Shown in pieces: positions 18,956-28,148 of a stretch of DNA of 64,000 nucleotides (position 1 is its first letter; every line of letters begins with the position of its first letter). The stretch spans positions 108,021 through 172,020 of the forward strand of contig CAOYQO010000003.1 of NCBI GenBank assembly GCA_948566455.1, in the 5' to 3' direction. Position numbers and translations under genes: made by a program. This DNA is from an uncultured Phocaeicola sp. (lineage in GTDB: Bacteria; Bacteroidota; Bacteroidia; Bacteroidales; Bacteroidaceae). The notes beneath the pieces are model-generated. The model saw only the letters and a program-made list of their open reading frames with translations, was not told where the DNA came from and ran no database searches.

Positions 18956-18963
18956 TATTTTTG
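18956..18963 (+). promoter_or_regulatory. -7 box for the hybrid two-component regulator
   Basis: TATTTTTG matches TAnnTTTG. It lies 25 nt before the ATG at 18989, so the leader is very short, and an ATG-like start at 18953 would precede the transcript. Confidence 0.65.
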
Positions 18964-18988
18964 CCTATTAAATATGAAAATCTACGAA

Positions 18989-21900
18989 ATGAAAAGACAC
19001 ATTCTGTTTATACTTACTTTGCTGCTCTTTTTTCATGCAAAAAGTCAGCCTAATTGTATCTTTACTCATTATTCTTCGGAAAACGGCTTGTCTCAGAACT
19101 CCATCATGAGCATGGTACAAGACCATAATGGAGTTTTATGGTTCTCTACTTGGGATGGAATCAACCGGTTCAACGGTTATGACTTCAAAGTTTATAAAGC
19201 CAGACAAGGGAATAAAATTACTATGACTAACAACCGGGTAGACTTATTGGAAGTAGACCCTTATAATTATATTTGGCTGCAAACGTATGATTATCGTGTG
19301 TATCGTTTTGACCAAAGAACAGAGAAGTTCGAACAAATTCCTGCCGAAGGTGAAGAGGAGGGCATGCGTTTCTCTTCTATTAAAATATTGCCCGACAGTG
19401 TCATTTGGCTACTTTCTGAAAATGAGGGGGCTGTCCGTGTGAAAACAAACCCTAAAGATTACAGTATAACTACCCAAGTATATGCTACTCATAGTCGTGG
19501 AGGAAATGCCGTTCATATTAATCAGGTTTTTAGCGATGCTTACAATCAAGAGTGGTTGCTTACTGATAACGGTCTGCTGAAGATTACGAATGATAAAGAA
19601 GAGCCTGTCTCTTATTTTGTGAATATCCAGTCAGGCAAAGATGAACCCGTACAGGCCTTCTACTCTTTTTGCAGTTATGGTGACGAACTTTATTTTGGAT
19701 CTGACAGAGGACGGATATGGTGCTATTCTTTGCAGAATGAAATCTTTCGTCTTTGGGAATTGCCGGTAAAGGATAAAGTGATTGCTATAAATGAAATAAA
19801 AGGTACGGGGCTGTTGATAACAACTGCCCATGAAGGATTGATATTGTACCATTCGGATACAAAAGAGTGTAAAGTCTATAATAAGTCCAATTGTCCCGAA
19901 TTCCCGGCAGACGCTTTCCGTTCTGTTTATGTTGACAGTAAGCAGGAAGCATGGTTTGAGATGACCGAATGGGGAAAGGTTTGTCATTTCAATCCTTTGA
20001 CAGAAGTATTTAAGCAAGAAAAGATGCAAGTGGAGCCTCGTGGTGCCGATCGTTCCTATCCCAGTTTTCATATTTGTGAAGACTTGAACGGTAATTTGTG
20101 GGTACATCCGCAAGGAGGAGGGCTTTCTTGGTATGACAGAGAGGCAAATCGGCTGTTACCTTTCTATAATGACCCCGATTCACCCGATTGGCACTTTTCC
20201 AATAAATTACATTCCATGTTATCCGATAAGCAAGGCAATCTTTGGTTATGTACTCATTCTAAGGGGTTGGAGAAGATTACTTTTTTAGGAAGCCAGTTCC
20301 ATATTTATCCCCGCATGGGTCACAGTTATGACTTGAATTCCAATACGGTACGTGCGTTGTTTGAAGATAGCGAACATCGCATCTGGATGGGAAAACGGGA
20401 TGGTCAGATTGAAATTTATTCTTCTGATTTAGATTTTCAGGGTATTCTGACCGAAGAGGGGGATATAGCCAAATCTGGCAGGTCGTTACGGGGAGTTCCT
20501 TATCATATCATGCAAGATTCTCACGGAAACATTTGGATTGCGACCAAAGGGGATGGTATTATTCTGGCAGAAAAGGAGGGGACCCGTTTTAAGTTTACTC
20601 GATTCAAATATGATGAAGATGATATTTATAGCCTGAGTCATAATAGTGTTTACTGGTTACATGAAGACAAGCATGGACGCATTTGGGTGGCAACTTTCGG
20701 TGGAGGGTTAAATTATATTCAGAAAACTCCTGAAGGGAAATATGTGTTTATTAGTTCTAGAAATAACCTGAAAGGTTTTCCGTATGACCGTTGTTACCGT
20801 GTACGCCATATCACTTCTGACAAGAAGGGGAATATATGGGTGGGGAGCAGTGATGGCGCGCTTAGTTTTAAAGAGGATTTTAAAGATCCGGAGTCGATTG
20901 TGTTCCATCTTTATGCACGTATCCTCGATGATATGAATTGTCTGAGCAACAATAACGTATATCGGATTGTCACCACTTCACAAGGAGAAGTTTATCTGGC
21001 TACATTTGGGGGAGGACTTAACCAGCTTGTTTCCATGAACGGGGAAGGGAAGGCGGTATTTAAATCCTATACCGTGAAGGATGGTTTGCCTTCAGATATC
21101 CTGTTGTCTGTAGAAGAGGATGACACGGGGAATCTGTGGATAAGTACGGAAAACGGATTGAGTAAATTTATTCCGTCCGAACAGCGTTTTGAAAATTATA
21201 ATGAACGGGATTTTGGGGGCAAAATACGTTTTGAGGAGGGGACATCGCTGAATCTTAGTTCCAGTACCCTACTCTTTGGTACCAGTCGTGGTATGCTTTA
21301 TTTTGAACCGGAACATATCAAGAAAAGCAATTATGTTCCATCCATTGTTTTCGGAACGTTGAAAATATCCAATCAGGAGGTGATTCCGGGTGTATCAGGC
21401 AGTTTGTTGCGACAGTCTCTTGATAATACAGAACACCTGGTACTTTCGCACAAGGAGAATATTGTAACTTTGTCCTTTGCAGCCTTGGATATGATTTATC
21501 CTGAAAATATCCGTTATGCTTATCGTTTGCATGGATTTGATAAGGAATGGAATTATGTGGATAAACAACGTACCGCTACATACACCAATCTGCCGAAAGG
21601 GGATTATGTATTTCAGGTTAAATCGACCAATAGTGATGGGGTTTGGGTAGAGAATGAGCGCAGTTTGAGAATCACCATTCAGCCTTCGTTTTGGGAAACG
21701 GCTTGGGCTATGGCAATTTATATTCTTGCTTTTCTGTTGATTCTGTTTTCAGGAGTATATATATTGTTTACTATTTATCGTCTGAAACATGAAGTGTCTG
21801 TGGAACAGCAGGTTTCTGATATAAAGCTTCGCTTTTTTACAAATATTTCTCACGAACTTCGCACTCCGCTGACATTGATTGCAGGTCCTGTGGAATATGT

Positions 21901-23389
21901 TCTGAAAAACAAGACTTTGCCGGATGATGTACGTGAGCAATTGCATGTAGTAGAACGTAATACCGACCGTATGCTTCGCTTGGTGAACCAAATTCTTGAT
22001 TTCCGCAAAATACAGAAAAATAAGATGAAGTTGCGTATAGAGCAGATAGATATTGTTCCTTTTGTACGCCATATCATGGATAATTTTGAATCGCTGGCCG
22101 AAGAGCATCATATTGATTTTGTATTCGAAAGTGAAATGCCTTCCTTGAAACTGTGGGTAGATGCGGATAAGTTGGAAAAGATTGTCTTCAATCTGCTTTC
22201 CAATGCTTTCAAGTATACTCCACAGGGTAAGATGATTACGCTTTTCATTCATGAAAATGAACATAATGTGGCGATTGGTGTGCAGGATCAAGGTATAGGA
22301 ATTTCTGAAAGCAAGAAAGCTTCCCTTTTTGTCCGTTTTGAAAATCTGTTGGACAAGAATTTGTTTAATCAGCAAAGTTCTGGTATCGGTCTTTCTTTGG
22401 TTAAGGAATTGGTGGAACTGCACAAAGCGACTATCCGTGTGGATAGTAAAGAGGGGGAGGGCAGTTGTTTCACGGTTGAGTTTTTGAAAGGCAAGGAGCA
22501 CTATACGGAGAATGTAGAGTTCATTCTCTCTGATTCTGTCGAAATGAGGCCGGAAGAGGTGGAAGAATCTGTTCAGGGACATGAAGAGAAGAGGAATGAA
22601 AGCAAAACGATGTTGCTGGTTGAAGATAATTTGGAACTTCGTTTCTTTTTGCGTAGTATCTTCATCTCAAATTTCAACGTCATAGAGGCTGTCAATGGGG
22701 CTGAAGGTTTGGATAAGGCTTTGAAGTTTGTTCCGGATATTATTATTAGTGATATCATGATGCCGGAAAAGGATGGTATTACCATGACAGAAGATTTGCG
22801 TGCTAATATGGCGACCAGTCACATTCCAGTCGTTTTACTGACGGCTAAAACGGATATGGACAGTAAGTTGGAAGGTATGGAACTGGGAGTTGAGGATTAT
22901 ATAACGAAACCGTTCAGTGCTACTTACCTGAAGGCCAGGGTGGAGAATATTCTGACACAACGTGTCAAGTTGCAACAGTTGTATTGTGCGAATCTGATGA
23001 ATATTCAGCCTGTTGCGGAGGAAGAACAGCAAACACAGCCTGAGATGTCTTCCCATGACCGTAAGTTTATGGAGAAACTGACGGAATTAATGGAGAAGAA
23101 TATGGATAATGGCGATTTGATCGTGGATGATTTGGTACAGGAGCTTGCGGTGAGCCGTTCTGTCTTTTTCAAGAAACTGAAGACCCTGACAGGACTTGCC
23201 CCCATTGAGTTTATTAAAGAGATGCGTGTGAAACGTGCCGCACAATTGATAGAGAGTGGTGATTATAATATGACGCAGATTGCTTATATGGTAGGTATTA
23301 ATGATCCTCGTTATTTCAGCAAATGTTTTAAACAACGTTTTGGTATGACACCTACCGAATATAAAGAGAATGCGAAAAATAAGCGATAA
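18989..23389 (+). CDS. Hybrid two-component system regulator (HTCS) of the pectin locus
   Basis: About 1466 residues. Start 18989 gives a signal peptide (MKRHILFILTLLLFFHAKSQ); 18974 is possible. Domains in order: two periplasmic seven-bladed propellers of Reg_prop repeats (~25-770), a Y_Y_Y beta-sandwich (~800-890), a membrane helix (~905-930), HisKA with the phospho-acceptor His in NISHELRTPL (~955), HATPase (~1060-1180, GIGLSLVKEL), a receiver with phospho-acceptor Asp1255 in IISDIMMPEKDG, and an AraC-type DNA-binding domain (~1365-1466). HTCS proteins bind oligosaccharides in the periplasm and activate their own polysaccharide locus. Here the ligand should be a pectin fragment. It stands alone between two terminators. 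Confidence 0.95.
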   Translation: MKRHILFILTLLLFFHAKSQPNCIFTHYSSENGLSQNSIMSMVQDHNGVLWFSTWDGINRFNGYDFKVYKARQGNKITMTNNRVDLLEVDPYNYIWLQTYDYRVYRFDQRTEKFEQIPAEGEEEGMRFSSIKILPDSVIWLLSENEGAVRVKTNPKDYSITTQVYATHSRGGNAVHINQVFSDAYNQEWLLTDNGLLKITNDKEEPVSYFVNIQSGKDEPVQAFYSFCSYGDELYFGSDRGRIWCYSLQNEIFRLWELPVKDKVIAINEIKGTGLLITTAHEGLILYHSDTKECKVYNKSNCPEFPADAFRSVYVDSKQEAWFEMTEWGKVCHFNPLTEVFKQEKMQVEPRGADRSYPSFHICEDLNGNLWVHPQGGGLSWYDREANRLLPFYNDPDSPDWHFSNKLHSMLSDKQGNLWLCTHSKGLEKITFLGSQFHIYPRMGHSYDLNSNTVRALFEDSEHRIWMGKRDGQIEIYSSDLDFQGILTEEGDIAKSGRSLRGVPYHIMQDSHGNIWIATKGDGIILAEKEGTRFKFTRFKYDEDDIYSLSHNSVYWLHEDKHGRIWVATFGGGLNYIQKTPEGKYVFISSRNNLKGFPYDRCYRVRHITSDKKGNIWVGSSDGALSFKEDFKDPESIVFHLYARILDDMNCLSNNNVYRIVTTSQGEVYLATFGGGLNQLVSMNGEGKAVFKSYTVKDGLPSDILLSVEEDDTGNLWISTENGLSKFIPSEQRFENYNERDFGGKIRFEEGTSLNLSSSTLLFGTSRGMLYFEPEHIKKSNYVPSIVFGTLKISNQEVIPGVSGSLLRQSLDNTEHLVLSHKENIVTLSFAALDMIYPENIRYAYRLHGFDKEWNYVDKQRTATYTNLPKGDYVFQVKSTNSDGVWVENERSLRITIQPSFWETAWAMAIYILAFLLILFSGVYILFTIYRLKHEVSVEQQVSDIKLRFFTNISHELRTPLTLIAGPVEYVLKNKTLPDDVREQLHVVERNTDRMLRLVNQILDFRKIQKNKMKLRIEQIDIVPFVRHIMDNFESLAEEHHIDFVFESEMPSLKLWVDADKLEKIVFNLLSNAFKYTPQGKMITLFIHENEHNVAIGVQDQGIGISESKKASLFVRFENLLDKNLFNQQSSGIGLSLVKELVELHKATIRVDSKEGEGSCFTVEFLKGKEHYTENVEFILSDSVEMRPEEVEESVQGHEEKRNESKTMLLVEDNLELRFFLRSIFISNFNVIEAVNGAEGLDKALKFVPDIIISDIMMPEKDGITMTEDLRANMATSHIPVVLLTAKTDMDSKLEGMELGVEDYITKPFSATYLKARVENILTQRVKLQQLYCANLMNIQPVAEEEQQTQPEMSSHDRKFMEKLTELMEKNMDNGDLIVDDLVQELAVSRSVFFKKLKTLTGLAPIEFIKEMRVKRAAQLIESGDYNMTQIAYMVGINDPRYFSKCFKQRFGMTPTEYKENAKNKR

Positions 23390-23394
23390 CTTTT

Positions 23395-23432
23395 GCTGCT
23401 ATTGGTTGGTTTTTGCAGCGTTTGTTTTTTTT
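23395..23432 (+). terminator. Possible terminator after the HTCS gene
   Basis: GCTGC (23395-23399) pairs with GCAGC (23415-23419) followed by GTTTG and eight T. The stem is short, so this is only a likely terminator. The rest of the gap to 23585 is AT-rich with nothing else recognised. Confidence 0.45.
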
Positions 23433-23584
23433 GATTTCTTGAACGATATGTTTAAATGTAGGGTGTTTCTTTTGTTATGTGAGTGAGTTGCTCATGTTAT
23501 TTTATTATTTTTCCGGATATGCAATGGGGGTTTTTCTGAATTTTTAGTCTTTTACATAGATAATGAACTAAAAAGAAGAAAAAG

Positions 23585-24319
23585 ATGAAAAAAGTAATTT
23601 TATTTATGGCAGGTATTTTGGCGAGTATGATGTTGAACGCTCAGTCTCGTTGGAGTGTTACGCCGGAAGCCGGCTTGGTAGTGAATAAGGAAAATGAAGG
23701 GACATCAGTTACATTAGGTTTTAAAGCCGGTGCCGGTGTGTTGTATCAGTTAAAGGAAGGGGTGGGAAAGAAGCCTTCTTTTGGCTTGAAGTCCGGGGTT
23801 TATATCTTAATGCAGAAAGGTGGGTATCATCCTATGAGCTGGGGAAACATATCAACAGGGGGAGGATTTAGCATGGATTATGAAAAAACGAATGTTGAGT
23901 CCACGCGTTATTATTTGCAATTGCCTGTTATGGCTCATTGGGGTTTTAAACTTTGTGATGATGTGCGTCTTAAATTAGCAGTAGGACCTTATGTAGCTGT
24001 AGGAATTGGTGGACGTACTAATGCTTATGTTTCTTCCTCAAAATATAATATAGATGAAGAAACAGGTGTTGGACAGTACGAATACCGGAATGATTATTAC
24101 CGGTTTGGCACATTTAAAGGAAAAACAGTAAATGAGGAATTTGGTTTTGAAGCGTCCCCTCGTTTGGATTGGGGAGGAACGGCTTCTGTCGGGATTGCTG
24201 TTAAACGGATTTCATTTACTGTCGGGTATGATTTGGCTTGGGGAAAATATAATAAGGAGCAGAATGATTTAAGGATACGGAATCATATGGTTAGTTTTAC
24301 TTCAGGGTATAGTTTCTGA
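23585..24319 (+). CDS. Outer-membrane beta-barrel protein (PorT/OMP_b-brl type)
   Basis: 244 residues with signal peptide MKKVILFMAGILASMMLNAQ. The remainder alternates hydrophobic and polar residues in short strands ending in aromatics (FTSGYSF at the C terminus), as in eight-stranded barrels of the OmpA-like or PorT-like family widespread in Bacteroidetes. The last residue is Phe, the usual outer-membrane insertion signal. Family members have no single known function. It is preceded by a purine-rich ribosome site (AAAAGAAGAAAAAG) and followed by a very strong terminator, so it is a single-gene unit. Confidence 0.8.
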   Translation: MKKVILFMAGILASMMLNAQSRWSVTPEAGLVVNKENEGTSVTLGFKAGAGVLYQLKEGVGKKPSFGLKSGVYILMQKGGYHPMSWGNISTGGGFSMDYEKTNVESTRYYLQLPVMAHWGFKLCDDVRLKLAVGPYVAVGIGGRTNAYVSSSKYNIDEETGVGQYEYRNDYYRFGTFKGKTVNEEFGFEASPRLDWGGTASVGIAVKRISFTVGYDLAWGKYNKEQNDLRIRNHMVSFTSGYSF

Positions 24320-24336
24320 TAAGAAAAGGATAAATG

Positions 24337-24405
24337 AAACAAACATACACAAAATTCTTTGTTTAAGATTGTTAAATGAAGAATTTTGTGTATGTTTGTT
24401 TTTTA
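24337..24405 (+). terminator. Strong terminator with a 23-bp perfect stem
   Basis: 24337-24359 and 24379-24401 are perfect reverse complements (23 bp, 19-nt loop), followed by T residues to 24404. The right arm also contains the promoter of the following gene. Confidence 0.9.
24369..24398 (+). promoter_or_regulatory. Promoter of the S9 peptidase gene inside the terminator
   Basis: TTG (24369-24371), 19-nt spacer, then TATGTTTG (24391-24398), a good Bacteroidetes promoter. The -7 box lies in the right arm of the terminator hairpin; the ATG at 24429 is 30 nt downstream. Confidence 0.6.
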
Positions 24406-24428
24406 TAAACACGATAAAAGTTCAATCT

Positions 24429-26870
24429 ATGAGGAAAATGCTATTCATTACCCTTTTAATGGGCGGTTTGTGTACGACAGTTTCTGTTGCAAAAGCGCAG
24501 GAACGCTTGCCGGAATATCTGCAGGCAGAGAAATACACACAAGAAAAATTGAACACCATGTTGTTTTCTACTGTGGTGGATCCGCATTGGTTCCAGAAAG
24601 GTAATAATTTCTGGTTCGAGTACAAAACAAGTGAAGGAACCTTTTGGTATGTGGTTGATCCGGCTGCCCGGACAAAGAAGCTTTTGTTTGATAGGGATGA
24701 ATTAGCTTCCCAGCTTACCGAAATTGTAAAAGATCCCTTTGAGGCACGCCATTTGCCAATCACAAATCTGAAAGCGGAAGAAGATGGGCGTACCTTTACT
24801 TTTGAAGTAAAGTCTACAAAAGATGCGACACCAAAGAAAGATGGCAAGGATAAGAAGGACAAGAAGAATGAGAAGGAAATCTTTTATTTTTCTTATGACT
24901 ATCCTACCCGTAAATTGACCCATCTGAAAGATAAAGAAGACGACCTGAAGAAAATCTATTGGGGATCGGTTTCTCCTGATGGTAAAACGGTGATTTATGC
25001 CAAGGATTTGAATTTGTATCGCATGAGTCGTGAAGATTATGAAAAGGCGAAAAAAAATGAAAAGGATAGTACGATCGTGGAAATCCAGCTTACTACAGAT
25101 GGCATGAAGGATTTTGGCTATGGTATTCCCTATAGTATGTTGAATACAGATACTTTATGTAATGGCAAGCGTCGTCGTGTAGGTGGAGTGTGGTCTCCGG
25201 ATTCACGTTATTTTGCTATGACAGTTTCTGACGATCGCGCTGTGAAAGAGTTATGGGTAATAAATTCGATGGCCCGTCCACGTCCCACGTTGGAAACTTA
25301 TAAATACCAGATGCCGGGAGAAAAGGAAGCTCCCATAGAACACCTGTACTTGTTTGACTTGGTTGATAATAAACGTAAGGAAATTAAAGTCGCAGCTTAT
25401 AAAGATCAAAGCATTGGCCTGGAATACAAACCAATGATGCAAAAACAGCGTGGTATGGAAGATCAGGCTGCCGTTTGGCAGGGTGATAACAACCGTTTCT
25501 TCCTGACCCGCAGCAGCCGTGATTTACATCGGATTGATGTTTGTTCCTATACGATAGGACAGGATTCTGTTGTACCAGTAATAAAGGAACGGATGAATAC
25601 CTATCAGGAAACTCGTCCTTTAAGAGTCTTGAATGGTGGAAAGGAAATTATTCAATGGAGTGAGCGTGATGGTTGGGCACACCTTTATTTATATGATGAT
25701 CAGGGTAATTTGAAAAATCGTATCACAAAAGGTCCCTGGCACGTGGAGGAAATCTTGAAAGTAGATGACAAGGCGCGTGTGATTTATTTTACTGCCAATG
25801 GAATGAATGCGAAAGAACATCCTTATTATGAACATTTGTATCGTGTGAATCTGGATGGCAGCGGTTTGAAATTACTGACCAAAGGGGATTATTTCCATCG
25901 TGTGGAAGTGGATGATGATGCTCGTTTTGTGGTGGATAACTATTCGCGTGTAAATACGGTGCCCTGCGCCATCCTGCTGGATACTAATGGCAATAAGGTA
26001 ATGGATATTCAGGAGAGTGATTTTTCACAGCTTTTTGCTGCCGGTTATAAATTTCCGGAAATATTTAAGGTAAAGGCGGCTGATGGCGTGACAGATCTGT
26101 ATGGTGTGATGTATAAACCTTTTAATTTTGACTCAACTAAGGTTTATCCTATTGTGGATTATGTTTATCCTGGGCCACAGGTGGAAGGTGTTTATTATCC
26201 GTTTACCCGTATGAGTCCCCGTACCGACCGTTTGGCACAGGCCGGATTTATTGTTATTTCTGTGGGACAACGCGGCGGGCATCCTAGCCGCTCTAAATGG
26301 TATCATAATTATGGATATGGAAATATGCGTGATTATCCGCTGGCCGATCATAAATATGCTATCGAGCAATTGGCGCAGCGTCATCATTTTATAGATATAG
26401 ATAAGGTTGGTATTCATGGACATTCGGGAGGTGGATTTATGAGTACGGCGGCTATGTGCCAATACCCGGATTTCTTCAAAGTGGCTGTTTCTTGTGCCGG
26501 AAATCATGATAACAATATCTATAACCGTTGGTGGAGTGAAACGCATCACGGCGTAAAAGAGGTGGTGAGTGAGAAAGGGGATACAACTTTCGTTTATAAG
26601 ATTGCTACTAATCCTGAAATAGCGAAGCAATTGAAAGGAAATTTGTTACTGATTCATGGTGATATTGATAATAATGTGCATCCGGGCAATACCTTACGGG
26701 TAGTTGACGCTTTGATTCGTGCCGGGAAGCGTTTTGATATGCTGATTCTTCCTCAACAGCGTCATGGATTCGGTGATATGAATGAATATTTCTACTGGAA
26801 ACTGGTTGATTACTTTTCCGAACATCTGAAAGGGAAAAGTGAAAAATCGGTAGATATACCGAAACGGTAG
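24429..26870 (+). CDS. S9 family prolyl oligopeptidase (DPP IV-like), exported
   Basis: 813 residues from the ATG at 24429; a longer frame starting at 24369 would begin inside the terminator/promoter and is rejected. A signal peptide ends near AKAQ. Residues ~60-540 form the DPP IV-type propeller; residues ~560-813 are the peptidase domain with Ser666 in GHSGGG, Asp747 in DIDNNVH and His779 in RHGFGD, a complete triad. A Lys-rich stretch (near residue 140) interrupts the propeller. It probably trims proline- or alanine-containing peptides in the periplasm. Single-gene unit with its own promoter and terminator. Confidence 0.9.
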   Translation: MRKMLFITLLMGGLCTTVSVAKAQERLPEYLQAEKYTQEKLNTMLFSTVVDPHWFQKGNNFWFEYKTSEGTFWYVVDPAARTKKLLFDRDELASQLTEIVKDPFEARHLPITNLKAEEDGRTFTFEVKSTKDATPKKDGKDKKDKKNEKEIFYFSYDYPTRKLTHLKDKEDDLKKIYWGSVSPDGKTVIYAKDLNLYRMSREDYEKAKKNEKDSTIVEIQLTTDGMKDFGYGIPYSMLNTDTLCNGKRRRVGGVWSPDSRYFAMTVSDDRAVKELWVINSMARPRPTLETYKYQMPGEKEAPIEHLYLFDLVDNKRKEIKVAAYKDQSIGLEYKPMMQKQRGMEDQAAVWQGDNNRFFLTRSSRDLHRIDVCSYTIGQDSVVPVIKERMNTYQETRPLRVLNGGKEIIQWSERDGWAHLYLYDDQGNLKNRITKGPWHVEEILKVDDKARVIYFTANGMNAKEHPYYEHLYRVNLDGSGLKLLTKGDYFHRVEVDDDARFVVDNYSRVNTVPCAILLDTNGNKVMDIQESDFSQLFAAGYKFPEIFKVKAADGVTDLYGVMYKPFNFDSTKVYPIVDYVYPGPQVEGVYYPFTRMSPRTDRLAQAGFIVISVGQRGGHPSRSKWYHNYGYGNMRDYPLADHKYAIEQLAQRHHFIDIDKVGIHGHSGGGFMSTAAMCQYPDFFKVAVSCAGNHDNNIYNRWWSETHHGVKEVVSEKGDTTFVYKIATNPEIAKQLKGNLLLIHGDIDNNVHPGNTLRVVDALIRAGKRFDMLILPQQRHGFGDMNEYFYWKLVDYFSEHLKGKSEKSVDIPKR

Positions 26871-26898
26871 ATTTAGGATCATTGCCGGACGAATATGG

Positions 26899-26955
26899 AA
26901 GGAGCACAGAGGGTTCGTGTCATTTTAAGATACCTTTGTGCTCCTTGTTGTTTTT
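26899..26955 (+). terminator. Terminator between convergent genes
   Basis: AAGGAGCACA (26899-26908) pairs with TGTGCTCCTT (26937-26946), followed by GTTGTTTTT. It ends the peptidase transcript and can serve the convergent kinase gene. Confidence 0.8.
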
Positions 26956-26958
26956 ATA

Positions 26959-28041
26959 TTATAGCAGACTGTTGATATAAGCCTTCATGTCCGGTGTAGC
27001 GGATTTTGCTTCCAGATACAGTTTATACTGCGCTTTGGTGCGTACCAGATTATGGTCTTTATACCGGGTTTGATAATACGTGTCTCCGTTTATATAATCT
27101 GCTAAAAAGCGTACAGCTTGCATATAGGGGAACAGGGTGGCAGCGTAAGGTAGCATTTCTATTTCGAGAGGAGTCAGGAAAGTCCGGGCCGATTCAATAT
27201 AACCTTTGGTAAATGCTTTGAAGATTTCCATGTTGAACTTCACCTTATTTAAATCAGCCTCATCCTCCTTGCCGGTATTGGCTGCCGAACGGAGGAAATC
27301 ACCGAAATCGGAGAAAATGAAACTGGGCATTACCGTGTCCAGGTCAATGACACACAACACTTTTCCGTTTTCATCAAATAACATGTTGCTTACTTTTGTG
27401 TCACAGTGGCAGATGCGTTTGGGCAATTTGCCTTCACGGTAAAAACGTTCAGCGCTGCACATCGTATCAGCATCTTTTTCTATTGCGTCCACTATGTCCT
27501 GTACTTCTGCCAAACGGCCGGATATGTTGGCGGATACGGCTTCACGTAATTGTTTTAAGCGGAATTCCATATTGTGGAAATCGGGGATGATTTCTCCGAG
27601 TTGTTCGGGTACATCAGCCAGCATGGCCTGGAATTCACCAAACTTCAGTCCTGCCAGATAGGAAGATTCCGGTGTAACTGTTTCCAATGTTTGTGAACGC
27701 GGAATAAATATTGAAATTCGCCAATAACCTTCTCCATCATAGAAATAGGTCTTGCCATTGGTGGAAGGTAGAAAATGGAGTACCTTACGTTCAATGTCCT
27801 CTTCGTGTCTGGCTTCCAGCTTTTGGCGGATGTGTCTGGTCACTACTTCTATATTGTGTTGCAGCATTTCAATATTGGTAAATATTAAATGGTTGATTCG
27901 TTGCAATACATAGTCAGGCTCTTCAGGAGATACCGATTTTACCAGATAAGTCTGATTGATGAGGCCGGATGTCAAAGCTTTGATTTCTTTCACTTCACCC
28001 ACTTTGGGGAACTGTTTGATAATTTTTTTGAGGTTTTCCAT
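26959..28041 (-). CDS. APH-fold phosphotransferase (small-molecule kinase)
   Basis: 360 residues from the ATG at 28041; an in-frame ATG at 28077 overlaps the -7 box and is rejected. Aminoglycoside/choline-kinase-like fold: nucleotide lobe with GLINQTYLV, catalytic loop HCDTKVSNM (Asp and Asn) and metal-binding IDLDTV. It resembles the Bacteroidetes group related to N-acetylhexosamine 1-kinase rather than resistance enzymes, so a sugar is the likeliest substrate. No neighbour points to a pathway. It is probably a cytoplasmic single-gene unit. I place no weight on an antibiotic-resistance role. Confidence 0.75.
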   Translation of the reverse strand: MENLKKIIKQFPKVGEVKEIKALTSGLINQTYLVKSVSPEEPDYVLQRINHLIFTNIEMLQHNIEVVTRHIRQKLEARHEEDIERKVLHFLPSTNGKTYFYDGEGYWRISIFIPRSQTLETVTPESSYLAGLKFGEFQAMLADVPEQLGEIIPDFHNMEFRLKQLREAVSANISGRLAEVQDIVDAIEKDADTMCSAERFYREGKLPKRICHCDTKVSNMLFDENGKVLCVIDLDTVMPSFIFSDFGDFLRSAANTGKEDEADLNKVKFNMEIFKAFTKGYIESARTFLTPLEIEMLPYAATLFPYMQAVRFLADYINGDTYYQTRYKDHNLVRTKAQYKLYLEAKSATPDMKAYINSLL

Positions 28042-28074
28042 AGGTTTGTTTAAATAATGTCTATATATACGAAA

Positions 28075-28082
28075 CAAAGATA
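28075..28082 (-). promoter_or_regulatory. -7 box for the APH-fold kinase gene
   Basis: Minus strand reads TATCTTTG, 33 nt before the ATG at 28041. It overlaps the outer edge of the terminator of the preceding transporter gene. Confidence 0.55.
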
Positions 28083-28116
28083 ACTTCTTTCCTTCAATTG
28101 GAGGAAAGAAGTTATC
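28079..28116 (-). terminator. Terminator after the phosphate transporter gene
   Basis: GATAACTTCTTTCC (28079-28092) and GGAAAGAAGTTATC (28103-28116) form a 14-bp perfect stem with a 10-nt loop, 32 nt after the transporter stop on the minus strand. Confidence 0.75.
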
Positions 28117-28148
28117 TTAAAAAACATATAATAGGAATATAAATCTTT

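Noticed and set aside
21749..22582. 277-residue minus-strand frame
   Set aside because: It is antisense to the kinase domain of the hybrid regulator.
26959..28041. Aminoglycoside resistance gene
   Set aside because: The fold is shared with many sugar and choline kinases, and the gene sits in a conserved chromosomal setting.
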